From Brachyspira pilosicoli (GTDB lineage Bacteria; Spirochaetota; Brachyspiria; Brachyspirales; Brachyspiraceae), in NCBI RefSeq assembly GCF_008016535.1, contig NZ_SAXY01000046.1, forward strand, positions 1-64,000: a stretch of 64,000 nucleotides of DNA, given 5' to 3'. Position numbers and translations under genes: made by a program. This document shows, one piece after another, positions 1-7,424 of the stretch; position 1 is the first letter of the stretch, and the number at the start of each line of letters is the position of its first letter. The notes below the pieces were generated by a model. It saw only the letters and a list, made by a program, of their open reading frames with translations, did no database searches and had not been told where the DNA came from.

Positions 1-155
1 GGAATCAAGCAAAGAGACATCTTCGTAAATTTAATGGAATACCAAAAGAACATTTTCACTTATTTATTAAAGAGTGTCAATTTAGATTTAATAATCCAAA
101 AGTTGACAAACAGTTGGAAATTATATATAATTTAGCAAGAAAGGAGCTTTTTTAG
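1..155 (+). CDS. IS1595-type transposase, C-terminal end (partial)
   Basis: The reading frame is open from the window edge and stops with TAG at 153-155, giving about 50 residues. The peptide contains 'AKRHLRKFNGIPKEHFHLF' and 'FRFNN', which resemble the C-terminal end of ISXO2/IS1595-type DDE transposases. The rest of the gene lies outside the window, so whether the element is complete cannot be judged. The family call rests on recognition of this tail and of the adjacent GGACAGCCCC end. Confidence 0.75.
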   Translation, partial: NQAKRHLRKFNGIPKEHFHLFIKECQFRFNNPKVDKQLEIIYNLARKELF

Positions 156-180
156 TTATCTAGGACAGCCCCAAAAAAAA
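156..180. repeat. Right terminal inverted repeat of the IS1595-type element and probable target duplication
   Basis: Directly after the transposase stop, the sequence reads TATCTAGGACAGCCCC, followed by eight A residues at 173-180. Read inward, the end is GGGGCTGTCC, typical of IS1595-family termini. This family usually makes 8-bp target duplications, so A8 may be the duplicated target, but the other end of the element is outside the window. Confidence 0.6.
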
Positions 181-313
181 TATAAAAGCATATCCTATTA
201 ATTTTTTAGATTTACTTGATAATGCTAAAAAAGAAGATGATATTTCTTTAGAGGTTATTGAAACAAAATCTAAAAACCTTTCTGCAAAAGTTGTAAAGAA
301 TGGAAAGAGCGTT

Positions 314-1984
314 TTGCTTCATAGTGCTTATGACCCTATAAAAGAGGCTAATACTTTAATTAAAGAAATAGAAGATGATATTGATATGGTATTTATATTT
401 GGTATTGGAGGTGGGTATTTAATCAATGCTATAAAAAAGATTAATATCAATATAGTTGTAATTGAGCCTTCTATTATTTTTTTTAATTTGCTTATTGATA
501 ATTTTAAGTTAGATAAAATATTAGAAGACAGTAAGATTACATTTTTTATTGGCGGAAATGACATTGAAGATATAGAGAAATTTATATCCTTAAAAACTAC
601 TAAAAAAGTAAAATTTTTTATTACAAGGTCTTATAGCAATTTATTTACAGATGATGCTTTATTTTATCAAACAAAAGTACTATCTATAATAGATAAAAAA
701 ACTATTAATATAAACACAATTTTAAGATTCGATAAATTATGGGCTTATAATATAGCATCAAATGTAGTAGAGATAGCAACTCATTATGGAGTAAATAAGT
801 TTTTTGATAAATATAAAAATATTCCAGCTGTAGTAGTTTCTGCTGGTCCTTCATTAGAGAAAAATATTAGAAAGTTAAAAGAATTAAAAGATAAGGCAAT
901 AATAATAGCTGTAGATACTGCGATGAAGCCATTATCTAGTCATAATATATCACCGCACTTTGTTATAACTATTGACCCACAAAAAAAGAACTCAAAATAT
1001 TTTAGAAACATCAATTTTAAAGATACTGTTTTGATAGCAGAATCTTCTGTTGATAATGAGGCTATATCATCTTTTAAGGGGGCTATATATTTTTTAGATT
1101 CTATATTTCCTCTTGCTAAATATTTTATGAAGCCTTTAGGAAAAAGGGGAGATATTACTATGGGTGGAAGTGTTTCTACTGCAGCATATGACTTTGCTAT
1201 TAGAATTGGTGCTAACCCTATAATAATGCTTGGGCTTGATTTATCTTTTCCTAATCATCAAACTCATATAAAAGGAAGCTATCATGAAGAGAATTTCTTC
1301 ACAGAGATAGGAAAGCTTGATTCTTATGATAGTAGAATATATAAAGTACTTGTTTCTGGCAATTTGAGAGAAGAGAAAAATGTTTATGGGGAGAGCGTGT
1401 TTACAGATTCTCGTTTTGATATGTATAGAAATTGGTATGAGGAGCAATGCAAATTAAACAGTAGTAAAAAATTCTATAATGCCACAGAAGGCGGAGTAAT
1501 AATCAAGGCAATGGAAAATATTACAGTTGATGAGCTTCTTAAAAAACTTGATAATATTTATATAGAAATAGATAAAAACTCTGAAGAAGTAAATAAAAAA
1601 AATGAAATATTATCAAGCATAAAAACAGGTTTAGAGAAAATAGATGCTGAAATAATGGAACTTAAACCTTATGTATTAAATGCCATTAAATTATGCGATG
1701 AAATTAATAGCGAATTAAAAAGGCATAGAAAAGTAGACAAACTTTTAGAGAAGTTAAGCGAATCCGACATAAAGATACTTAATATAAGCAAAATCAATGA
1801 GTTTTTGGGTGTTACTATGCAGAGAGTTATAAAATCCATTACAGAGGGCTTTGAGTTTGAAGAGAGCGATTATGATAAATCTATAGTAGGCTCTTTTAAA
1901 CTTTATGAGGCTATGAAAGACAGTATTGATTATAATCATTATATAATAAGTAGGGCTTTGATAAAGATAAATAAAGAATTATGA
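314..1984 (+). CDS. MptE-like (DUF115) protein, 5' end lost to an IS insertion
   Basis: This is a 6-hydroxymethylpterin pyrophosphokinase MptE-like / DUF115 protein, a family linked in spirochaetes and campylobacters to motility accessory (Maf) functions and flagellin glycosylation. The core lies at about residues 171-312 and includes 'VVVSAGPS' (173-180) and 'MLGLDLSF' (305-312). A Rossmann-like 'FGIGGG' is at 29-34. The same frame stays open upstream to position 164, inside the IS end, and the codons from about 173 encode plausible protein ('NIKAYPINFLDLLDNAKK'), but that stretch has no ATG, GTG or TTG. The first usable start is TTG at 314, so at least 45 native residues are separated from a start. 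The gene is probably damaged by the insertion. A coiled-coil-like C-terminal part follows residue 410. Confidence 0.75.
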   Translation: MLHSAYDPIKEANTLIKEIEDDIDMVFIFGIGGGYLINAIKKININIVVIEPSIIFFNLLIDNFKLDKILEDSKITFFIGGNDIEDIEKFISLKTTKKVKFFITRSYSNLFTDDALFYQTKVLSIIDKKTININTILRFDKLWAYNIASNVVEIATHYGVNKFFDKYKNIPAVVVSAGPSLEKNIRKLKELKDKAIIIAVDTAMKPLSSHNISPHFVITIDPQKKNSKYFRNINFKDTVLIAESSVDNEAISSFKGAIYFLDSIFPLAKYFMKPLGKRGDITMGGSVSTAAYDFAIRIGANPIIMLGLDLSFPNHQTHIKGSYHEENFFTEIGKLDSYDSRIYKVLVSGNLREEKNVYGESVFTDSRFDMYRNWYEEQCKLNSSKKFYNATEGGVIIKAMENITVDELLKKLDNIYIEIDKNSEEVNKKNEILSSIKTGLEKIDAEIMELKPYVLNAIKLCDEINSELKRHRKVDKLLEKLSESDIKILNISKINEFLGVTMQRVIKSITEGFEFEESDYDKSIVGSFKLYEAMKDSIDYNHYIISRALIKINKEL

Positions 1985-2084
1985 AACTTTATTATATTTA
2001 TATATAAAATATATATAATTTCCTTATGTTATTTTTGCTTTTGTCGATAAACTATTATAGTAGTATTTTTTAAGGTAATGTTGT

Positions 2085-3464
2085 ATGAAATATATAATAC
2101 TTTTTATATTTAGTTTTTCTATACTTTTTGCGCAGGATAATTTTTTAGATGAGATAGTATTAAATGAAGTTGAGAGAATATATCCTAATGATGAAATAGT
2201 GGCTCCTAATTCATTTAATATTAGCATGAATTTTGACTTAAATAGATATAGATTAAATGAACCTATAACTATGGAAATTAAAATATATGCTCAAAAAGGA
2301 GAAATAAGTTTTACTAATTCTATTAATCCTTTTAATAATTATAAGTTTACAGTTTATGATAATTATAATAATAAAGTTGTTTCATCAGATAATTATACTT
2401 TATGGAAATATCAAAATGATAGAACTATAGATAATTCAAAAGATAGAATAATTACATTAAGAGAGGGAGAAAGTTATTCATTTTTTATAGATTTAAATAA
2501 TTGGTTTTATTTTACAAAGTCTGGAAGATATAGAATAGAAGCAACTTTTAATCCTATGCCTGATTTAACCGAAAAATATATTATTATAGCAGATGATGCT
2601 TATTTCTTTATTGATGAACCTGTAAGAGCAGCATCAGCTCAGTCTACAAATAATATCGTTGTTGCTAGAGCTTCTACTAATAATGCTTCTGCTTTGCCTG
2701 TATATTATCCTGATGAGGTTATTACATATACTTTAGATGCTATGAAAAGAAAAGAATGGAGTAACTATTTTAATTATATGCATATGCCTTCTATTATTAG
2801 TATAAGTCAAAGATATAGTGAGGCTTATAGAAGAAATTACAGCAATACTTATCTTGAAGATTTTACTGATACTGGAATATATCAAAAAGCTGATAGATTA
2901 AGTTTTCAAAATTTCTTAAGAGAACAATTCTCTGATACTGTCAGCGTTAATATGATAAGAACTAATTTTGGAAATAATTTCTTAAATGATTTAGAAAATG
3001 CTTATAAATCAGAAAATATTAGAGAGCTTGCTATAAGATTTGATATTCTCTATAGAACTTCTTTGCCTGAAGAGAAAAAAGCTTTATTTGATGAGTTTAA
3101 AAAATATTTAGCTTCTGCTTATGATAGAAATCTTAGAAATCAGTTTATGACAGAATTAAGAAGAAATATTATTTCAACAAAAGATGCTGCATTGAAAAAT
3201 CATTATACTATGGTTTTGGATATGATGGCTAAAGAATATGATGCTGGAAGTGTATATACTTTATTAAACTATACTGTTGATAAAGTTACTATCACAGAAG
3301 AGTATGGACTTAAAAGAGCTCAAGTTGAAGTTACTATGTATAATAGATTCTTCAATATAAATACTGGTGATGTTTATGACCCTACAGTAAAAAGAATATT
3401 TATATTAAGAAAGATGGGTGAGTATTGGTACATAGTTAATTATTATGATACTATAATGAGATAA
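2085..3464 (+). CDS. Secreted protein of unknown function
   Basis: The product has 459 residues and an N-terminal signal peptide (MKYIILFIFSFSILFAQ) without a lipobox Cys, so it is probably exported to the periplasm or outer membrane. The first 170 residues look beta-rich, with alternating polar and hydrophobic residues, and the middle is charged and helical. I recognise no family. AAGG lies about 9 bases before the ATG. It is followed by a bidirectional terminator and a convergent gene, so it is probably transcribed alone. Confidence 0.75.
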   Translation: MKYIILFIFSFSILFAQDNFLDEIVLNEVERIYPNDEIVAPNSFNISMNFDLNRYRLNEPITMEIKIYAQKGEISFTNSINPFNNYKFTVYDNYNNKVVSSDNYTLWKYQNDRTIDNSKDRIITLREGESYSFFIDLNNWFYFTKSGRYRIEATFNPMPDLTEKYIIIADDAYFFIDEPVRAASAQSTNNIVVARASTNNASALPVYYPDEVITYTLDAMKRKEWSNYFNYMHMPSIISISQRYSEAYRRNYSNTYLEDFTDTGIYQKADRLSFQNFLREQFSDTVSVNMIRTNFGNNFLNDLENAYKSENIRELAIRFDILYRTSLPEEKKALFDEFKKYLASAYDRNLRNQFMTELRRNIISTKDAALKNHYTMVLDMMAKEYDAGSVYTLLNYTVDKVTITEEYGLKRAQVEVTMYNRFFNINTGDVYDPTVKRIFILRKMGEYWYIVNYYDTIMR

Positions 3465-3485
3465 TATATAAATAATAAAAAAATC

Positions 3486-3521
3486 AAGGGCTACTCCTAA
3501 ATATTTAGAGCAGCCCTTTTT
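3486..3521. terminator. Bidirectional intrinsic terminator
   Basis: AAGGGCT and AGCCCTT arms flank a second inner palindrome (CTAAATATTTAG). T runs on one side and A runs on the other allow termination on both strands. It sits between the secreted-protein gene on the plus strand and the hemolysin III family gene on the minus strand. Confidence 0.8.
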
Positions 3522-3526
3522 GTATA

Positions 3527-4207
3527 TCAAGAAATCACATATTGGTATAAAAACCAGTAATGAGAGAATGAGCCCATTAATACAAATATATGAAATATGT
3601 CATGGGTGAATTGTTTAGTTTTATACTGATACTTTTTTCCTAATGCATATAAGAATGCCCCTATAGTATAAAATATTCCTCCCCATATTAACCAGCTTAA
3701 ATGAAGTATATTAAACTCCTTTAAAAGAGGTTTGAAAGCAAAAGCAATAATCCAACCCATAGAAATGTATAAAATTATTGTGAGTATTGGGCTTTTATAT
3801 ATTAAAATAGTGTTCGATATTACACCGATTAATGCACATACCCATATCACAGATAATATAAGCATTCCTACATTTTTTGGAAGTGAAAATATGCATAGCG
3901 GCGTGTATGTTGCTGCTATAAAAATATATATGCCTATGTGGTCAAATTTACGAAATAGTTTTTTTACTTTGCCATCTGGGAAAAAGTGATATAGAGAGCT
4001 GAATGTATATAGTAATGTAATACCAACACCATAAACTACCACAGGAAGCACATAGTTTTTATTTACTTTTATAAGCATAAGAACAAATCCAGCTATTGAG
4101 AGTAAAGCTCCCACACTATGCGAAATAGCTGAATATAATTCTCCTATTTTTTGAGTGTTTTTTTTAGTATTTTTAATATTTTCAATGCATTTTGAACTAA
4201 CTGTCAT
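3527..4207 (-). CDS. Hemolysin III family (HlyIII/PAQR, TrhA-like) membrane protein
   Basis: This 226-residue polytopic protein has about seven membrane segments and the family hallmarks: 'SSLYHFF' near residue 70, 'FDHIGIYIFIAATYTPL' near 88, and a C-terminal HxxxH ('HDIFH'). In PAQR proteins these His and Asp residues form a buried metal site. Some homologues have been tied to haemolysis and others (TrhA) to membrane homeostasis, so haemolytic activity cannot be assumed here. The ATG at 4207 has a strong AGGAGG ribosome binding site that lies inside a hairpin (see the separate entry). Confidence 0.9.
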   Translation of the reverse strand: MTVSSKCIENIKNTKKNTQKIGELYSAISHSVGALLSIAGFVLMLIKVNKNYVLPVVVYGVGITLLYTFSSLYHFFPDGKVKKLFRKFDHIGIYIFIAATYTPLCIFSLPKNVGMLILSVIWVCALIGVISNTILIYKSPILTIILYISMGWIIAFAFKPLLKEFNILHLSWLIWGGIFYTIGAFLYALGKKYQYKTKQFTHDIFHIFVLMGSFSHYWFLYQYVIS

Positions 4208-4211
4208 GATA

Positions 4212-4250
4212 CCTCCTAATTGTTGTGCTTAATTTAACTTAATTAGGAGT
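4212..4250 (-). promoter_or_regulatory. Hairpin sequestering the ribosome binding site of the hemolysin III gene
   Basis: On the minus strand, CTCCTAATT (4249-4241) can pair perfectly with AATTAGGAG (4221-4213), which contains the Shine-Dalgarno of the gene starting at 4207. The loop is 19 nt (4222-4240). A 9-bp stem over the ribosome binding site would lower translation until it is opened, by temperature, a ligand, a protein or a ribosome. The pairing is seen in the sequence; any regulatory role is inferred. Confidence 0.5.
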
Positions 4251-4295
4251 ATATAACAATAAAAGAAAGTTACTATTTTCTATAGCATATTATAA

Positions 4296-4919
4296 CTATT
4301 TTTCTAGTTTTCCTAATAAAAAAACATTATCCCAGTCTATATCATCTTCTGTTGGTATAGGATATTCATTCCAATTAGCACTATTGTATGGCTTCCAATA
4401 TAAATCTTTTCCATAACCGTTTTTATTAAGCCAATTTTCTAATTTTTCTATATAATATTTATTATAATTATTTGCTATATATAGGTTTCCGCTTTCTATT
4501 ACAAATCCTTTAAATCTGTATATAGTGTTATTTTTGAAATTCCTACTATAATTAAAATCTACAGTTAAATACATTGGGTCATATACTTTTTTAGTTTCTA
4601 ATAAATTATATAAATTAAATGCGGGAAGTGAGCCTAATATGAAGCTTTGCCTTTTTGTTTTGGTATAATATACAGCTTTATTTTTTTCTGACATTTTTAA
4701 AAGATTGTATTTTGTAGGGTTAGAGTAGCTGTATATTATGATGTCTATATTAGAGTTTTTATCAAATCTATATGTATTTTGAAAATTATCTATTACTATT
4801 TTATTTTTTGACTCTTCAATCCACATTTGAGCTTCTTCATTATTTATATCTTTTTTTGGTGGGGTTGTACATGAGGATATTACAAATAATGTTAATAATA
4901 GTAATGTGTATATTTTCAT
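4296..4919 (-). CDS. Putative lipoprotein, unknown function
   Basis: The product has 207 residues. It begins with a lipoprotein signal peptide (MKIYTLLLLTLFVISSC, lipobox ISSC, Cys 17) followed by a short polar linker. The mature part is rich in Tyr and Asn. I see no known domain. It lies between the hemolysin III gene and a divergent HAD gene. Confidence 0.75.
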   Translation of the reverse strand: MKIYTLLLLTLFVISSCTTPPKKDINNEEAQMWIEESKNKIVIDNFQNTYRFDKNSNIDIIIYSYSNPTKYNLLKMSEKNKAVYYTKTKRQSFILGSLPAFNLYNLLETKKVYDPMYLTVDFNYSRNFKNNTIYRFKGFVIESGNLYIANNYNKYYIEKLENWLNKNGYGKDLYWKPYNSANWNEYPIPTEDDIDWDNVFLLGKLEK

Positions 4920-5010
4920 AGTTGTTTTTTAGTGATATTATATATATTATATTAGAATTATACAATATTATAATTATAGAATAAATATTAATGTAAAAAA
5001 TTTATCTTTA

Positions 5011-5019
5011 TGCTATAAT
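5011..5019 (+). promoter_or_regulatory. Extended -10 promoter element for the HAD hydrolase gene
   Basis: The sequence TGCTATAAT (extended -10, TGnTATAAT) lies 30 bases before the start codon at 5049. No convincing -35 hexamer is visible, which is usual for extended -10 promoters. Confidence 0.5.
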
Positions 5020-5048
5020 TAATATTCAAAAAATTATAAGGTTTAATT

Positions 5049-5630
5049 ATGACGGATATAAAACTCTTAATATTTGATATGGACGGTACTTTAATCGACA
5101 GTGCTTATTTGAATTATTATTCATACAGCAATGCTTTTAGAGCGTTTAATATAGAGCTTGACGAAGAATATTATTATAATAAATGCTTTGGCTTACATTA
5201 CAAAACTTTTGTATCTAATATATTGGATTTAAATAAAATAACAAAAGATAAAGACGCTTTAATTGAGAAGATACATACTAAAAAAGAAGAAATATATTTA
5301 AACAATCTCAATCTTTTAGACATTCACCCTTTTATTTGCGAAACAATATTATCAAATAGGGGTAAGAAAAAACTAGCACTAGCAACCACAGCCTCACCAA
5401 ACGGAGTATACGGCATATTAAAAGCGTTTAAATTAGAAGAAGCGTTTGACTTAGTTTTAACAGGTGCAGACATAATAAACAAAAAGCCTCACCCAGAGAT
5501 ATTTTTTAAGTGCATGGATTGTTTCAATGTATCAAACAAAGATACAATAATCTTTGAAGACAGCGAAGTTGGCTTAGAAGCGGCATACGCGAGCGGGGCA
5601 TGGGTGCTGAAGGTAGAGAAGTGGGTATAA
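5049..5630 (+). CDS. HAD-superfamily phosphatase, beta-phosphoglucomutase-like
   Basis: This 193-residue cytoplasmic HAD subfamily I hydrolase has all four motifs. Motif I is 'DMDGT' (nucleophile D10, D12), motif II 'ATTASP' (112-117), motif III 'KKPHPE' (145-150) and motif IV 'FEDSEVG' (169-175). A helical cap lies between motifs I and II. It resembles the beta-phosphoglucomutase / GPH-type phosphatases; the substrate cannot be predicted. It is slightly shorter than many relatives. It converges on the type III mod gene with a gap of only 5 bases. Confidence 0.85.
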   Translation: MTDIKLLIFDMDGTLIDSAYLNYYSYSNAFRAFNIELDEEYYYNKCFGLHYKTFVSNILDLNKITKDKDALIEKIHTKKEEIYLNNLNLLDIHPFICETILSNRGKKKLALATTASPNGVYGILKAFKLEEAFDLVLTGADIINKKPHPEIFFKCMDCFNVSNKDTIIFEDSEVGLEAAYASGAWVLKVEKWV

Positions 5631-5635
5631 TACTT

Positions 5636-7420
5636 TTATGAGTAAAAATCATCAGATAACTCAATATCATCATCAGATAATTTAAAAGTTTTATCTTTCA
5701 TTTCAGAAAAAGGTACATAAAACATATTTTTATCAAGCAAATCTAATAAAATCTCTTTTTTTCTTTCTAAATCTAAAGACAAAAACTCTTTATCATCTTC
5801 AAGAGTTTTATTTTCAAAATAATCTATTTGAAGCCTATGGTTAATTAAGGATTTATCTTTCATATCTTCAAATGTTTCTTTTAACTCTTTATCATCTTTT
5901 AGTTTTTTTATTTTTTCTGCCCAATCAGCATTATATGAAGCAATATCAAAAGTAATAAATTCTCCTCCGCCCTGCCAATTAACATTTTTAGAAATGCCTG
6001 AACTATCGCCTTCAATAACTTTTTTAAGCCTTTCCACACAAATATCAAAATGCTCCCCTATCTGCTCAACCCCTATATATTGCCTATTCATTTTATGAGC
6101 AACGGCTAAAGCAGTACCCGACCCCGCAAAGAAATCAAGAACAATGTCATTTTCATTTGTTGAAGATGCAATTATTCTTTGTAATAATCTTTCTGGTTTT
6201 TGTCCTTTAAAATTTTCACCATTAAATAACATTGTTTCTTCTACTCTAGAAGTAGAACTATCAATAGAAATAGAATTTAATTTATCCCATTTATTGCAAT
6301 TCCAAGTATCTTCCAAAATATATTTTTCAGCTCTATTTGTATGATTAATAAATAAATAATAGTTATTAACTATATCATTTTTACTATCTAAGTTAAAATT
6401 TTCTAGCATTTCTTTAATTTCAGTTTTTGTTAATAATGGTGCAAAATCTTCATTTTTTATATAAATTTTATTAAACAGATAGTTATTTGTTTTAGAATAA
6501 AATAGAATTGTATCATAATTTCTGATAAATTTTTTTGCTTTTGTTTTAAATCCAGATAAAAACCCCATCCTCCATATAATTTGAGTAATGAAATTATCTC
6601 TACCAAAAATTTCATCCATTAATACTTTTAAATAATGTACTTCATTATAATCTATATTTATATATATGCTGCCGTCATCTCTTAATAATTCTCTAGCTAA
6701 TTGCAGTCTGTCTTTCATAAATACAAGCCAAGCACTATGATTAAAATTATCATTATAAGAAAATGTATCGCTTCCTGTGTTATATGGAGGGTCTATATAT
6801 ATTAATTTTATCTTACCTGCAAATTTTGCTTTCAAACTGCATAAAGCTGCAAAGTTATTGCCGTTAATAATTATATTTTCATTGCCTTTTATAGCTGCAG
6901 GTGCTTCTTCTTTTACTTTTCCATTTTCAAAACTATATTTCTTAAAATTTTTAAATGCTTTAGGGCTTTTTAATTTATGTATGTCCTCTTTAAAAAGAAT
7001 ATTATTTATCATTGTTTCTTTTCTGTTTGTTCTTTTTGCCTCTGTTTTTGTCATTCCTCCATCAAGAGTGCAGTCTTTATAAGGATAACTTAATACAACA
7101 TAATCTTCATTCATTATTTTTTCTGTTGTTCTGTCAGTTATTAATCCTATTTTATTTCCGTATTTTGTAAAACTATTTCCTAAAAATCTTGCATCATTTA
7201 TACATATTCTAAAATCTTCTGATTTAAAAATAGTTACATCATCTATTTTTTCAAAAAAATAATCTTTGCATCTTTTATCATTAAGCAGAAATTTTATTAA
7301 TTCTGAATTATAAAGTCTTGCATCTTCAGCTATTTTTGATATTAATAAATCTCCATCTTCTCCTATATAGCTATTATTTTTTTTTAATAATTTTTTTAAA
7401 TAGTCATGTATATATTCCAT
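5636..7420 (-). CDS. mod: Type III restriction-modification methyltransferase subunit (Mod)
   Basis: This is a 594-residue adenine-N6 DNA methyltransferase of the beta class, with motif IV 'DPPYNTGSD' (210-218) before motif I 'DFFAGSG' (429-435). The region between them (about 285-400) should be the target-recognition domain and is AT-rich, as usual for these variable parts. Mod methylates the recognition site and directs the partner Res nuclease. The gene starts 4 bases after the res stop codon with an AAAGGA ribosome binding site inside the end of res, so the two are co-translated. A run of nine A (codons 12-15; T9 at 7377-7385 on the plus strand) is a possible slippage site. Confidence 0.93.
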   Translation of the reverse strand: MEYIHDYLKKLLKKNNSYIGEDGDLLISKIAEDARLYNSELIKFLLNDKRCKDYFFEKIDDVTIFKSEDFRICINDARFLGNSFTKYGNKIGLITDRTTEKIMNEDYVVLSYPYKDCTLDGGMTKTEAKRTNRKETMINNILFKEDIHKLKSPKAFKNFKKYSFENGKVKEEAPAAIKGNENIIINGNNFAALCSLKAKFAGKIKLIYIDPPYNTGSDTFSYNDNFNHSAWLVFMKDRLQLARELLRDDGSIYINIDYNEVHYLKVLMDEIFGRDNFITQIIWRMGFLSGFKTKAKKFIRNYDTILFYSKTNNYLFNKIYIKNEDFAPLLTKTEIKEMLENFNLDSKNDIVNNYYLFINHTNRAEKYILEDTWNCNKWDKLNSISIDSSTSRVEETMLFNGENFKGQKPERLLQRIIASSTNENDIVLDFFAGSGTALAVAHKMNRQYIGVEQIGEHFDICVERLKKVIEGDSSGISKNVNWQGGGEFITFDIASYNADWAEKIKKLKDDKELKETFEDMKDKSLINHRLQIDYFENKTLEDDKEFLSLDLERKKEILLDLLDKNMFYVPFSEMKDKTFKLSDDDIELSDDFYS

Positions 7421-7424
7421 TTAA

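Noticed and set aside
4296-4919. Possible part of an operon with the hemolysin III gene
   Set aside because: The two genes are on the same strand, but the sequestering hairpin and an A/T-rich promoter-like stretch lie between them, so a separate transcript is more likely; left open.
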